Shown here: positions 36,781-46,456 of the stretch, in pieces
How positions within the stretch are numbered: the stretch's first letter is position 1
How the letters are laid out: each line of letters starts with the position of its first letter
Source: Pseudomonas brassicacearum subsp. brassicacearum
GTDB lineage: Bacteria; Pseudomonadota; Gammaproteobacteria; Pseudomonadales; Pseudomonadaceae
Length of the DNA: 64,000 nucleotides
Direction: 5' to 3'
Assembly (NCBI RefSeq): GCF_008801605.1
Contig: NZ_VZPJ01000001.1
Span: forward strand, 682,001 to 746,000
Notes under the pieces: model-generated
Seen by the model: the letters and a program-made list of their open reading frames with translations, nothing else
What the model was told of the DNA's origin: nothing
The model's database searches: none
Position numbers and translations under genes: made by a program

Positions 36781-38559
36781 TCAGAATTGGGCGGCGTCGA
36801 GTAAGTAAAGCGATTCACTACCGGCCTTTACTGCGGCGCTCAACGAATGGATACGTGGTAACAGACGAGCAAAATAGAAGCGCGCAGTCCCAACTTTGCT
36901 GGCATAAAAGTCCTCGTGCTCTTGCTTGTCCAAGGCCGTGCGCGCCATCAGCGCCCACATGTAGGCGTAGGCGGTGTAACCAAACACCTGGAGGTACTCC
37001 ACCGAGGCGGCGCCGATTTCATTGGGATTGGCCTTAGCCTGCACGATGATCCAGGCTGTCAACGCATCGAGGGTGTCGATGGCTGCTTGCAGCGGTACGG
37101 TGAACTCATCCAGGCAGGCATCGGCTGAGCTGATAAAATCCTTCACTTCGATACTGAAATGCTTGTAAAAAATCCCACCGCAGCCCACCACCTTGCGCCC
37201 CATCAGATCGAGCGCCTGGACACCATTAGTGCCTTCGTAAATCTGGGTGATGCGGCAGTCTCGGATCAACTGCTCTTGGCCCCACTCACGAATGAAGCCA
37301 TGCCCACCAAAGATCTGTTGACCATGCACTGTAGTCTCTAATCCCATATCGGTGATGAAAGCTTTCGCCACGGGGGTCAACAAGGCAACCATTTCTTCAG
37401 CACGCGCTCGCGTCGTGGCATCTTCGCTGTACTTGGCAATGTCCAGTTGTATTGCCACGTAGCTGTAGAAAGCACGCCCCCCCTCGTTCAGAGCTTTCAT
37501 CGTCAACAACATGCGGCGGACGTCCGGGTGCACTATGATGGGGTCGGCGACTTTGTCTGTGGCCTGGGGCCCGGTCGGCGCACGACTTTGGAGGCGCTCC
37601 CGCGCGTATTCGACCGCGCTCTGGAAAGACCGCTCGCCCAACGCCAGACCTTGGATACCAACGCCCAAACGCTCGTAATTCATCATCGTGAACATCGCCG
37701 CCAGCCCCTTGTTTGGCGCATCGATGATCCAGCCGGTGGCGCCATCGAAGTTCATCACACAGGTGGCTGCGCCCTTTATGCCCATCTTATGCTCGATCGA
37801 ACCGCAATGAACTGCATTGCGTTCACCCACAGAGCCATCTGTGTTGACCATAAGTTTAGGCACTAAAAAAAGCGAGATACCCTTAGGGCCGGCAGGAGCG
37901 TCCGGGAGCCTGGCAAGTACCAGATGGATGATGTTCTCGGTCAGATCCTGCTCTCCACCGGTGATGAATATCTTCGTACCGACGATTTTGTAACTACCGT
38001 CGGCTTGAGGCTCGGCCTTGGTGCGGATAATCCCAAGGTCGGTGCCGGCATGCGGCTCAGTCAAGCACATCGATCCGGCCCAACGGCCTTCGTACATATT
38101 GGGCAGGTATTTTGCCTTCAGTTTCTCGCTGGCGTGGTTCAGAATCGACAGGCATGCCCCGGCGGTCAACATCGGGTATAGGGCGAACGACATGTTTGCC
38201 GAGTTGACCATTTCTTCAACCTGAGCGCCGATCAACTTAGGCATGCCCATCCCGCCAAACTCCGGCGCACCGCAGACACCCACCCATCCACCTTCTGCAT
38301 AAGTCTGGTAAGCCCGGGGGAAACCTGCAGGAGTCTTCACCGCGCCTTCACGCCAAGAGCATCCCTCTTCGTCGCCGCTTCGATTGAGCGGAGCGATCAC
38401 TTCACCAGTAACTTTTCCGGCCTCTTCAAGGATGGCCATAGCAGTGTCTTCATCTGCCACCTCGGCCAAGGCCGGCAGTTGAGCCCATAACTTGGAAACC
38501 TCGAACACTTCATTGAGGACAAAACGCATATCGCGCAACGGAGCTTTGTAATCTGCCAT
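36781..38559 (-). CDS. Acyl-CoA dehydrogenase (FAD-dependent, long form)
   Basis: A 592-residue acyl-CoA dehydrogenase of the long bacterial type with an extra C-terminal domain. Signatures include MCLTEPHAGTDLG, KIFITGGEQDLTENIIHLV and the FAD/tetramer motif QIFGGHGFIREWGQEQLIRD followed by ITQIYEGTNGVQALDL. It makes the 2,3-enoyl-CoA in the first beta-oxidation step and would pass electrons to ETF. The ATG at 38559 has GAGAC upstream. A palindrome at 38605-38620, between this gene and the upstream TetR gene, is a candidate operator. Confidence 0.92.
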   Translation of the reverse strand: MADYKAPLRDMRFVLNEVFEVSKLWAQLPALAEVADEDTAMAILEEAGKVTGEVIAPLNRSGDEEGCSWREGAVKTPAGFPRAYQTYAEGGWVGVCGAPEFGGMGMPKLIGAQVEEMVNSANMSFALYPMLTAGACLSILNHASEKLKAKYLPNMYEGRWAGSMCLTEPHAGTDLGIIRTKAEPQADGSYKIVGTKIFITGGEQDLTENIIHLVLARLPDAPAGPKGISLFLVPKLMVNTDGSVGERNAVHCGSIEHKMGIKGAATCVMNFDGATGWIIDAPNKGLAAMFTMMNYERLGVGIQGLALGERSFQSAVEYARERLQSRAPTGPQATDKVADPIIVHPDVRRMLLTMKALNEGGRAFYSYVAIQLDIAKYSEDATTRARAEEMVALLTPVAKAFITDMGLETTVHGQQIFGGHGFIREWGQEQLIRDCRITQIYEGTNGVQALDLMGRKVVGCGGIFYKHFSIEVKDFISSADACLDEFTVPLQAAIDTLDALTAWIIVQAKANPNEIGAASVEYLQVFGYTAYAYMWALMARTALDKQEHEDFYASKVGTARFYFARLLPRIHSLSAAVKAGSESLYLLDAAQF

Positions 38560-38604
38560 AACAGAGTCTCGTAGTATTATATGCATGGGTATGCAGTGGT
38601 TGAT

Positions 38605-38620
38605 GTGAAGCCACCTTCAC
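38605..38620. promoter_or_regulatory. Palindrome upstream of the acyl-CoA dehydrogenase gene
   Basis: GTGAAG-CCAC-CTTCAC is a perfect inverted repeat with 6-bp arms, 46 bases upstream of the acyl-CoA dehydrogenase start and just after the TetR stop. It could be the operator for that TetR protein. Inference only. Confidence 0.45.
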
Positions 38621-38642
38621 CTGCGAGCAATACGCTTCTGGG

Positions 38643-39272
38643 TCACGCAACATTCAAAAGTGTGGTGTGTGCCGACGACGGCAGAACGCTGGAAAGCGAT
38701 CCAAGCACAATTGCACTCAGTATTGCGGGCCTTTCCGACGCTTTCAGTCCGGACTGTTCCAGGCAACTTGGCAGGTTGTTTAACCAGGCCATTACTGCGT
38801 GCACGGTTGCCGCTAGCACCGGCGAGGGTGCGCTCGCCCCAGCCTCGCGCAGCAGGACCAAAAAGCGATTTTCATAATCTTGTCGCATTTTGCAAATGTG
38901 TTGCTGGTGGTCCAGCGAAAGACAGTGGAACTCGCGCTCAGCAATTAGAAAATGCATTGCGCGTCGCTCGTGCAAGTCAATATGCGCTTGTACGAACGCC
39001 TGTAGGCACGCAAGAGAGCAACCCTTCTTGCGACGCCGCGCCAACGCGAGTAAGTCGGTAAAGAGTTCCTCGATCAATTCGAACAACAGTTGCTCTTTGT
39101 TTTCAAAATGGCAATAAAAAGAACCGGGGCCCATCCCCAACTGCTGCGCCAGTTCGCGTACGCTTACCCGAGCAAAACCTCGCTGGGCGAAAAGCTGCAA
39201 TGCGCTTTTGCGCAATGGTTGCAGCCGTGAAGGCGTAACTTTCTCAGCGCGCGGATCACATACTTGATTCAT
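38643..39272 (-). CDS. TetR family transcriptional regulator of the beta-oxidation group
   Basis: A 209-residue TetR protein with an N-terminal helix-turn-helix (VRELAQQLGMGPGSFYCHFENKEQL at about residues 38-62). The ligand domain ends with an alanine/serine-rich tail. It lies between the thiolase and acyl-CoA dehydrogenase genes, same strand, 14 bases after the thiolase stop codon, so it is probably co-transcribed with thiolase and senses an acyl-CoA or fatty acid. Confidence 0.88.
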   Translation of the reverse strand: MNQVCDPRAEKVTPSRLQPLRKSALQLFAQRGFARVSVRELAQQLGMGPGSFYCHFENKEQLLFELIEELFTDLLALARRRKKGCSLACLQAFVQAHIDLHERRAMHFLIAEREFHCLSLDHQQHICKMRQDYENRFLVLLREAGASAPSPVLAATVHAVMAWLNNLPSCLEQSGLKASERPAILSAIVLGSLSSVLPSSAHTTLLNVA

Positions 39273-39286
39273 TCAGCGACGTCCCT

Positions 39287-40471
39287 TTAGACACGCTCAA
39301 AGATCGCAGCGATGCCCTGACCACCACCGATGCACATGGTCGCCAGTGCATAACGCCCCTGGACACGATGCAGTTCATGGATGGCCTTGGTGACGATGAT
39401 TGCTCCGGTGGCACCGACTGGGTGGCCGAGGGAAATACCCGAGCCGTTCGGGTTTACCTTAGCAGGATCGAAGTCGAGCTCACGAGCCACTGCACAAGCC
39501 TGGGAAGCAAAAGCTTCGTTGGATTCGATCACATCCAGATCTGCGACCGTGAGACCAGCGCGCTTCAGAGCAAGACGAGTAGCAGGAATCGGCCCCAATC
39601 CCATCAGCTCCGGTTCAACCCCGGAACATGCATAGCTGACCAAACGTGCAAGCGGGCGCAGGTTCTCGCTTTTAAGCGCCGTGCTACTAGCCAACAACAA
39701 CGCAGCGGCGCCGTCGTTCAGACCGGATGCGTTGCCAGCGGTTACCGTCCCGTCCGCTTTGAACGCCGCTTTCATCGCTGCTAACTGGTCAAGAGTTACA
39801 TCACCGCGCACGTGTTCATCAACCTCGAACTGCTGTATACCTTTACGCGTTTTCACCTCAACCGGTACGATCTGCCCAGCGAAGCGCCCCTCGGCGATAG
39901 CGCGCACCGCACGCTTCTGGCTTTCCAGCGCCAGCGCATCCTGCTCGGCTCGACTGATACCACAGCGCTCGGCGATATTCTCCGCGGTAATGCCCATGTG
40001 AATGCGGTGAAAGGGGTCATGCAAAATACCCAGCATGTAGTCCACAGCCTGCATGTCGCCCAGACGCCCACCCCATCGCGCGCTCGGAAGTATGTAGGGC
40101 CCACGACTCATACACTCGGCACCGCCGGCAACTGCGACTTCGTTTTCCCCCAGAAACAGGCCCTGCGCAGCCGAAATAATCGCCTGCAAACCAGAACCGC
40201 ACAGGCGATTGACGTTGAACGCTGGAGTCTCATTCGGAATACCGGCCTGGATGGCGGCAACCCGTGAGAGATAGGCATCGCGCGGATCGGTCGGAATAAC
40301 AGTGCCCAACACAACACTACCAACACGGTCCGGCGCGCAACCGCTGCGTTGCAGAACCGCTTGTACCGCTGTCGTTGCCAACTGCGACAGCGAGATATCT
40401 TTCAGTGTGCCACCAAAGGAGCCGATTGCAGTTCGTGCTGCGCTGACGATAAACACTTCAGATGTAGACAT
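39287..40471 (-). CDS. Acetyl-CoA C-acyltransferase (thiolase)
   Basis: A 394-residue thiolase with the nucleophilic Cys in NVNRLCGSGLQAIISAA, the GHPVGATGA histidine motif and the C-terminal Cys in ATMCIGGGQGIAAIFE. It cleaves 3-ketoacyl-CoA to acetyl-CoA, or condenses two acetyl-CoA. The ATG at 40471 follows GGAG. The 358-base upstream gap contains one copy of the 47-bp palindromic repeat discussed in the findings. The gene is intact and of normal length. Confidence 0.93.
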   Translation of the reverse strand: MSTSEVFIVSAARTAIGSFGGTLKDISLSQLATTAVQAVLQRSGCAPDRVGSVVLGTVIPTDPRDAYLSRVAAIQAGIPNETPAFNVNRLCGSGLQAIISAAQGLFLGENEVAVAGGAECMSRGPYILPSARWGGRLGDMQAVDYMLGILHDPFHRIHMGITAENIAERCGISRAEQDALALESQKRAVRAIAEGRFAGQIVPVEVKTRKGIQQFEVDEHVRGDVTLDQLAAMKAAFKADGTVTAGNASGLNDGAAALLLASSTALKSENLRPLARLVSYACSGVEPELMGLGPIPATRLALKRAGLTVADLDVIESNEAFASQACAVARELDFDPAKVNPNGSGISLGHPVGATGAIIVTKAIHELHRVQGRYALATMCIGGGQGIAAIFERV

Positions 40472-40829
40472 GGAAACTCCATTAAGTTTGTTATTGAGTT
40501 GCACGTTCTCTTCAGCCTACTCGACAATACAGCCTCGTCGACTTTTGCCAGAACTAATCTACGGCTGACCAGGCACAGCGTCCTATTTCACTTATTCAAG
40601 TAGACAGCATGTACGCAGAAAACGATAATTAAAATAATAACAACAAAAAGCACCGCCTCACCCATTTAACACGATACTCAATTTTGAAGGGGAAGGCTTG
40701 CTGCTGGATGACATAGCAATTGACATCTGATGACAATCGACAACTCGCAGCGTGACAACCCACCGACAGATATAGCGCCATTGAGAAAGCGTCGTTGGAA
40801 CTAGCTATGGTACGGTTTACGATTCGATA
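40472..40829. other. Intergenic region upstream of thiolase
   Basis: A gene-free 358 bases between the enoyl-CoA hydratase stop and the thiolase start. It is AT-rich near 40620-40660 and holds the palindromic repeat at 40695-40741. It probably contains the thiolase promoter. Confidence 0.5.
40695..40741. repeat. 47-bp palindromic repeat, copy 1
   Basis: GGCTTG, then 19 bases, then the palindrome TTGACATCTGATGACAA (40720-40736), then TCGAC. It matches copy 2 (57570-57616) at 38 of 47 positions by eye, with the same internal spacing. It is a candidate operator about 235 bases upstream of the thiolase start. Confidence 0.7.
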
Positions 40830-41615
40830 CTAGCGGTGTTTAAAAATGGGCTTCCTTTTGTCAAGAAACGCGCCCATCCCCTCTTTTTGATCCTCCAAAG
40901 CGAAGGAAGAGTGAAAGAGGCGACGCTCAAACAACAAACCTTCCGACAGACTGGTTTCGAACGCACGATTAACGGACTCTTTAATCATCATTGTGACAGG
41001 CAATGAAAATCTGGCAATTGTCTGTGCAGCACTCAGTGCTTCATCCAGAAGGCGCTCGACAGGTACGACTCGTGCCACAAGTCCAGATTTTTCGGCTTCA
41101 AAAGCATCCATCGTCCGAGCAGTTAGACACAAATCCATCGCTTTTGCCTTACCAACGGCCCGAGTTAATCTCTGAGTACCTCCTGCGCCAGGCAATACGC
41201 CTAGCCGAACTTCGGGCTGCCCGAATTGCGCGTTCTCAGCGGCGAAGATCATGTCGCACATCATCGCAAGCTCACAACCGCCACCCAACGCATAGCCCGC
41301 AACGGCGCCAATTACGGGTTTACGGGATTTCCCAAGTCGCTCCCAATTACGAGTCACAAAATCCGTTTTATAGACATGCATATAATCAAATGACTTCATA
41401 AATCCAACGTCAGCGCCAGCCGCAAAGGCTTTATCGCTTCCAGTGATAACGATGCAACCTATCTCTTCATCCGATTCAAACAAATCAACAGCATCAGAAA
41501 TCCCCTTAACCACCTTGTCATTCAACGCGTTGAGAACGTCGGGCCGATTTATTTTAATCAAACCCACACGACCGTGAACCTCTACGATGATCGAGCCTTG
41601 ACTGTCCAAATTCAT
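40830..41615 (-). CDS. Enoyl-CoA hydratase
   Basis: A 261-residue crotonase-fold protein. The oxyanion-hole segments are present ([40 protein letters not shown]), and both catalytic glutamates fit the hydratase pattern ([28 protein letters not shown]). It hydrates 2-enoyl-CoA to 3-hydroxyacyl-CoA. The ATG at 41615 follows GAGGAAG, which decides against the longer upstream frame. It is co-directional with the 3-hydroxyacyl-CoA dehydrogenase gene 92 bases upstream. Confidence 0.93.
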   Translation of the reverse strand: MNLDSQGSIIVEVHGRVGLIKINRPDVLNALNDKVVKGISDAVDLFESDEEIGCIVITGSDKAFAAGADVGFMKSFDYMHVYKTDFVTRNWERLGKSRKPVIGAVAGYALGGGCELAMMCDMIFAAENAQFGQPEVRLGVLPGAGGTQRLTRAVGKAKAMDLCLTARTMDAFEAEKSGLVARVVPVERLLDEALSAAQTIARFSLPVTMMIKESVNRAFETSLSEGLLFERRLFHSSFALEDQKEGMGAFLDKRKPIFKHR

Positions 41616-41707
41616 CTTCCTCAAAAATACAGAGCCGAGCTTGAATAAAAACCAAATAAAACTTGAAGAGACCTTACTCCACAACTTGATAGCAGGACTG
41701 CTCCATA

Positions 41708-42556
41708 TTAATACCTGTAGAAACCACGACCTGTCTTACGTCCAAGGTAGCCGGCTTCAACCATCTCAACGAGCAGAGGCGCAGGGCGATATTTTGAATC
41801 TTTGTAAGATTCGAACAATACCTGCATCACGGCCAATTGAACGTCCAGACCAATCATATCGCACAGTGCCAGTGGACCAATGGGATGATTCGCACCCAGT
41901 TTCATTGCTTCATCAATCTCTGATGCGGTCGCAAGATTTTCGCTCAACGCGAACACTGCTTCATTAAGCATTGGGCAAAGCAACCGGTTTACGACAAACC
42001 CGGGGCTATTTTTAACTTTGACCGGTGTCTTCCCTACTTCCTTAGCCAACGCATCCATAGAAGACGATGCAGCTTCGCTTGTCTGAAGTCCGGAAATAAC
42101 CTCAACGAGAGCCATTAGTGGAACCGGATTAAAAAAATGTAGACCCACGACTCTTTCAGGTCGTGACGTTGCCGAAGCCAGTCGCGTAATGGAAATAGAT
42201 GATGTGTTGGTTGCCAAAATCGCTTCAGGCCGGACAATAGTATCTAATTGAGCCATTAACGCCAACTTCAGCTCGAGGTCTTCGGTCGCAGCTTCAATAA
42301 CAACGTCGCAATCAGCCAAGCTGGCGAGATCTTGACCTATTTTGATTTTTGAAAGAGCGTCATTTTTCTGCTGAGCGGTAATTTTTTCTTTACTGAGCAA
42401 CCGGTCCAAACTCTTTTCGACAGTGTTAATAGCCCGCTCGAGCGCAGCTGCTGAGATATCAATGAGCGCGACGTCGAACCCATTTACCGCAAAAACTTGG
42501 CTGATGCCGCTGCCCATAGTACCAGCGCCAAGAATACCGATTTTCTGCTTAGTCAT
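41708..42556 (-). CDS. 3-hydroxybutyryl-CoA dehydrogenase
   Basis: A 282-residue NAD-dependent enzyme of full family length. The N-terminal Rossmann motif is [16 protein letters not shown], the catalytic histidine is in [18 protein letters not shown], and the C-terminal domain ends [13 protein letters not shown]. It oxidises 3-hydroxyacyl-CoA to 3-ketoacyl-CoA, the step before thiolase. It sits between the cysteine hydrolase and enoyl-CoA hydratase genes, all leftward. An unrelated-in-detail C-terminal scrap of the same family is at 14580-14798. Confidence 0.94.
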   Translation of the reverse strand: MTKQKIGILGAGTMGSGISQVFAVNGFDVALIDISAAALERAINTVEKSLDRLLSKEKITAQQKNDALSKIKIGQDLASLADCDVVIEAATEDLELKLALMAQLDTIVRPEAILATNTSSISITRLASATSRPERVVGLHFFNPVPLMALVEVISGLQTSEAASSSMDALAKEVGKTPVKVKNSPGFVVNRLLCPMLNEAVFALSENLATASEIDEAMKLGANHPIGPLALCDMIGLDVQLAVMQVLFESYKDSKYRPAPLLVEMVEAGYLGRKTGRGFYRY

Positions 42557-42587
42557 GTAAACCCCGTAGACAGTTATGAACCAGAAC

Positions 42588-43130
42588 TTACTTCAAGTAT
42601 TTTTTGCTACATGCTTTAAAATCTTCTGTCCCTGCACAGCGCAGTAATTCGAACAACACCATTTCCCGCGTAACCAGGATCACACCTAATTGTTGCAATC
42701 GGGACAAGGCCACCGACCTATCAACTTCAGATCGTGATCCAACAGCGTCGACCACTACGAAAACCTGCCTCCCCGCAAGAGCAAGGTCCATGGCAGTAAG
42801 CATAACGCACGCATGTGTTTCTATACCGCACAGGATCCATTGCTCTTGCGACCCAACCACTTCGGCCGTTTCGCCGCCCTCCTCCACGCAGGAAAAGTAG
42901 CATTTATTTACGATCACGGGGTGTTCGGCACAAACTAATAGTTCTTCCGATATAGAGCCCAGACCCTTTTGATAGTGCGCAGAAAATCGAACTACAACGT
43001 CAAGGTCTTCACACAAGCCAACTAGCCACTGACAGTTCTGAAGGATTTCCTGATGGTTAGGTATCAATCGTAATACTTTAGGTTGCATGTCGATGACTAG
43101 CAACGCCGCCTTAGCTCTATTTATTTTCAA
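42588..43130 (-). CDS. Isochorismatase-like cysteine hydrolase
   Basis: A 180-residue member of the isochorismatase superfamily with Asp in LLVIDMQPKVL, Lys in HPVIVNKCYFSC and the nucleophile Cys in LCGIETHACVMLTAMDLA. It starts with TTG at 43130, preceded by GGAAG at 8-9 bases. It is the first gene of the leftward beta-oxidation group, 31 bases ahead of the hydroxyacyl-CoA dehydrogenase gene. Amide or N-carbamoyl hydrolysis is typical for the family; it could release an acid for the downstream ligase. It is the second such hydrolase in the window and is clearly diverged from that at 13712. Confidence 0.87.
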   Translation of the reverse strand: MKINRAKAALLVIDMQPKVLRLIPNHQEILQNCQWLVGLCEDLDVVVRFSAHYQKGLGSISEELLVCAEHPVIVNKCYFSCVEEGGETAEVVGSQEQWILCGIETHACVMLTAMDLALAGRQVFVVVDAVGSRSEVDRSVALSRLQQLGVILVTREMVLFELLRCAGTEDFKACSKKYLK

Positions 43131-43577
43131 AGCTACTTCTTCCTTTTATTTTTTAAAGCTTGCATCGCCTCGACGTAGTGACAACGACCATTTACTGGAA
43201 ACTGACAAACTAATCCCGTGGGGCAACCCGAACCAGCGCTAACTTAGCTATCCTTCCAATTTAGCCATGGATCCAAGCACTGGCTCGGTGATAGCACACA
43301 CATTTGCACCTCGCGCCATGAAGCGATGAGTCGTCGACTCCTCCGGCTATCAAGTGAAAACCACCCAGGTTTGGCCTCGCAAAATGAAGACGCGCAGTGC
43401 AAAAGGACCTCTACCCTCAACAACCAAGCGTTACCTTTGATCCATTCGAAGAGAGGTGAAGTCTAATGTAGGGCAATTCAGATTTTTTTTTTGCATTGCG
43501 GGCCATAATTTATGCAGAATACGCCAGAATGACGAGGACGTTGATGGGCACACTGGTCGCGCAAGAGGATGTCAGCA
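43131..43577. other. Divergent intergenic region
   Basis: About 440 bases between the leftward hydrolase operon and the rightward AraC gene. It includes a run of ten T near 43483-43492. No gene is supported; the short frames have no family features. It should hold both promoters. Confidence 0.5.
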
Positions 43578-44621
43578 ATGCACGTACATTTTTCAAATCG
43601 ATCCATACCTCCCGAGCCGGCATTCACAATTTCCGGACATTTTTTAGAGGGTCTGGTAAGAAAAACCAAGACTGCTCACGGTGACGCTGCCGTCCTGAAC
43701 ATTTTTCAAAAAGCCAATATTCCAGATGTATGTTTTTATCAGCCGGAGCTAAGAATAAGCCGCGCCCAATTTATGGCAGCTTATAAAGCAAATATAGTTT
43801 TATTGGACGACGAGATGCATGGACTGTGGTCCCGACCGATTCGCAGCGGGACCTTTAAATACATGATGTTAAATTTGCTGGATGCGGCCAATATTGCGAT
43901 CGCACTCAACCGATTGACGCGCTTTTGGAATCTGCTGCTCGATGACTACCAACTGACACTCATGAGCGAACACTCTAGAATTGGTATCACGCTCAAACCG
44001 AGGGTGTCTGATGCCGAGGTTAATATTCTCGGCCACGAGCTGATGATTAAACTTATCCATGGCATTGTTAGCTGGTTGCTTAATAGTAAAATAGAATTGC
44101 AGCTTGTTCAGTTTGCGTTCCCAAAACCTGATCACTTTTCCGACTACGCATTCCTATATCCTGGCCCCATAAATTTTGACGCCGAGCACAGCGCCATATG
44201 GATTGATTCAAAATTCCGGCTTACGAATTACCGCCGTACCCGTGTGGAACTTTGGGCCTTCTTACGACGCGCCCCGGAAGACTGGGCATTCACCACCATA
44301 AACGCGGGATTGTTTAGCACCAAAGTCAGGCAACACCTTGCCGCGATGGAAATCCCATCAGATGACATCAATAAAGTATCTTGTGCACTAGGACTTTCTA
44401 CTCGTACTCTGACGCGCAAGTTACAAGCGGAGGGTACGAGTTTCAGAGTTGTACGAGATGATCTACGCCGCGATCTCGCGGTTCAGTTATTAACACAGTC
44501 TAGGATTTCGATAGATGGAGTTGCAGCCCTGGTGGGCTTTGAAAACACAGCTGCATTTTGCCGCGCATTTCGGGGTTGGATGCAGGTAACGCCCGGAGCA
44601 TATAGAAACCGAAATATCTAG
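43578..44621 (+). CDS. AraC family transcriptional regulator (arabinose-binding-2/OruR-like type)
   Basis: A 347-residue regulator with a long N-terminal ligand domain of the type found in OruR/ArgR-like proteins and a C-terminal double helix-turn-helix (VSCALGLSTRTLTRKLQAEG; DGVAALVGFENTAAFCRAFR), ending in WMQVTPGAYR. The ATG at 43578 fits AGAGG at 43564-43568; the ATG at 43569 directly abuts it. It is divergent from the hydrolase/beta-oxidation operon and convergent with the aminotransferase gene. A degenerate copy of its 3' end lies at 48565-48707. Confidence 0.88.
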   Translation: MHVHFSNRSIPPEPAFTISGHFLEGLVRKTKTAHGDAAVLNIFQKANIPDVCFYQPELRISRAQFMAAYKANIVLLDDEMHGLWSRPIRSGTFKYMMLNLLDAANIAIALNRLTRFWNLLLDDYQLTLMSEHSRIGITLKPRVSDAEVNILGHELMIKLIHGIVSWLLNSKIELQLVQFAFPKPDHFSDYAFLYPGPINFDAEHSAIWIDSKFRLTNYRRTRVELWAFLRRAPEDWAFTTINAGLFSTKVRQHLAAMEIPSDDINKVSCALGLSTRTLTRKLQAEGTSFRVVRDDLRRDLAVQLLTQSRISIDGVAALVGFENTAAFCRAFRGWMQVTPGAYRNRNI

Positions 44622-44981
44622 CCATACTCCGTTAAGAAGATTTATTAAGAAGCGCCCAACCCACTTCGACGGCATTGATCGCCAACACCTACGCCGCCCA
44701 CGAGCATTCGAAAACGACGTTGTGGCTGGAGAAACACAACGTTTTCAGTAGCCTTTCACGCCTACATCCAATTCGCGTATGAATACGGCCGAACGCCTTT
44801 CCGCGACATCACTGTGAATCTGCTCGGTGGCAGTTTGAGCTCGGTACGCATTGGAGGCGTGGTTCTAGATTTCATAAATACGGCAAACGCAGATCGTTCG
44901 ACGCGTGCGCCACTAAGGCGCACGGTCGAGTACTACAAAGCGCATAACCCATTCGACAAAGGGTCAGCGCGACCACAGCTG
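44622..44981. other. Gap with an unidentified coding-like remnant
   Basis: Between convergent genes. One frame at about 44749-44950 has a protein-like stretch (AFHAYIQFAYEYGRTPFRDI, then VNLLGGS) with no start and no family I recognise, so it may be a decayed gene. A hairpin at 44905-44923 lies inside it. Confidence 0.4.
44905..44923 (-). terminator. Hairpin downstream of the aminotransferase gene
   Basis: GTGCGCC (44905-44911) and GGCGCAC (44917-44923) form a perfect 7-bp stem about 60 bases after the aminotransferase stop. No T run is present. Confidence 0.4.
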
Positions 44982-46394
44982 TCAATCGAAGCCGATTTCG
45001 ATTTGTTGGCCCAGCACGACATCCAGTCGCGCAACCAGCCAGTCAATCTCTTCGAGCGAAAGAATCAACGGTGGGGACACCTGGATTAGCGGCGTTCCCT
45101 CATGGTCAACCGCGGCACGACACAGCAATCCGGACTTGAACAGGGCCGGTGCAAGGCGGGTGGCAACAAACTCCGTGGAAGGTACGGCGGATGTCCAGCT
45201 GCGGTTGGCTTTATCGGTGACCAGCTCGAGCGAGTAATGGTAACCGTCACCGCGCACGTCTCCAACAATGGCGTGTGCTTTTAATTCTTCGAGCTTGGCA
45301 CGGAAGTAGGCCTGATTGCGCCGCACGTTATTGAGCACACCCTCACGCTCCATGATCTCAATATTGGCTAGCGCCGCAGCGCATGCGGCCGGATGGCCAC
45401 CATAAGTCAGCCCATGCAAAAACATCTGCTGCGGGCCGTTGAGGATGGGCTCCATCACCGCATCGCTGGTAATCATTCCGCCCAGGGGGATATAACCTGA
45501 CGCGATGCCTTTGGCGAAGGTAATGATGTCAGGCTTGATGCCATAGCGGATCGAACCAAACCACTCGCCGAGGCGGCCAAAACCGCAAATCACCTCATCG
45601 GCGACCAACAGTACGCCGTATTTATCGCACAAGTGGCGTATGCCATCGGCATAGCCGGCGGGCGGCGTCAGGCTGCCGCCGGCATTTTGCAAGGGCTCGA
45701 TGAATAACCCGGCAACCGTGTCCGGGCCTTCTTGGATGATCAGTGATTCGATTTCATTGAGCAGAAACGCTGTGAATTGCGCTTCGCTTTCGTCTTGCGG
45801 ACGCTTGTAGCGCTTGGTGTTGGAAACATGCCGAACACCGGGAATCAAGGGTTCGAAGATGTTACGGATATTGGTCATACCATTAAGTGAAAGCGCGCCA
45901 AAACTGGTGCCATGATAGGACACGCGTCGGGCGATAAACTTGGTTTTGGCATGATCACCCCGAGCCAGGTGGTATTGCCGGATCAATTTCATAGCCGACT
46001 CATTAGATTCCGAGCCACTTGAGGTGAAAAATACCCGGTTCATCGACGGCGGTGCCAGTGACGCCACTTTCGCCGCCAGGCGAATGGACGGTTCGTGGGC
46101 AAAACTCCAGTTACTGAAATATGGCAGCTTGCACATTTGAGCTTTTATCGCTTCGCCAATTTCTTCTCCATGACTATAGCCGACATTTACGCAATACAGG
46201 CCCGCCAATCCGTCGAGATAACGGTTGCCAAATTCGTCCCAAACCCAGCAGCCTTCGCCACGGCTCATGATCGTGAGCGGAGCGCTCTCGTAATACGTGG
46301 CACTGGTGAAGTGCATAAGCAAATGCTTCTTCGCTAACGCCTGAAGTTCATCAGTTTTGCTGGTTGGAACGATATCTTTTTCTACGATAGTCAT
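44982..46394 (-). CDS. Class III aminotransferase (amine/omega-amino acid:pyruvate type)
   Basis: A 470-residue PLP enzyme of fold type I, class III. The PLP lysine is in ITFAKGIASGYIPLGG (near residue 295), preceded by the aspartate in LLVADEVICGFGRLGEWFGS. The small/large pocket motifs are FFTSSGSESNESAMKLIR and YHGTSFGALSLNGM. It resembles SpuC and beta-alanine:pyruvate transaminases, so the likely reaction is transfer of an amino group from a diamine or primary amine to pyruvate, giving an aldehyde. The ATG at 46394 follows GAGGC. It is encoded 63 bases after the permease gene, most likely one operon. Confidence 0.9.
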   Translation of the reverse strand: MTIVEKDIVPTSKTDELQALAKKHLLMHFTSATYYESAPLTIMSRGEGCWVWDEFGNRYLDGLAGLYCVNVGYSHGEEIGEAIKAQMCKLPYFSNWSFAHEPSIRLAAKVASLAPPSMNRVFFTSSGSESNESAMKLIRQYHLARGDHAKTKFIARRVSYHGTSFGALSLNGMTNIRNIFEPLIPGVRHVSNTKRYKRPQDESEAQFTAFLLNEIESLIIQEGPDTVAGLFIEPLQNAGGSLTPPAGYADGIRHLCDKYGVLLVADEVICGFGRLGEWFGSIRYGIKPDIITFAKGIASGYIPLGGMITSDAVMEPILNGPQQMFLHGLTYGGHPAACAAALANIEIMEREGVLNNVRRNQAYFRAKLEELKAHAIVGDVRGDGYHYSLELVTDKANRSWTSAVPSTEFVATRLAPALFKSGLLCRAAVDHEGTPLIQVSPPLILSLEEIDWLVARLDVVLGQQIEIGFD

Positions 46395-46456
46395 GGTGCG
46401 AGCCTCTATGCGGATTTGTGAAGCGCCCGGGCATGGGTGCCGTCATTGAAAGTGTG

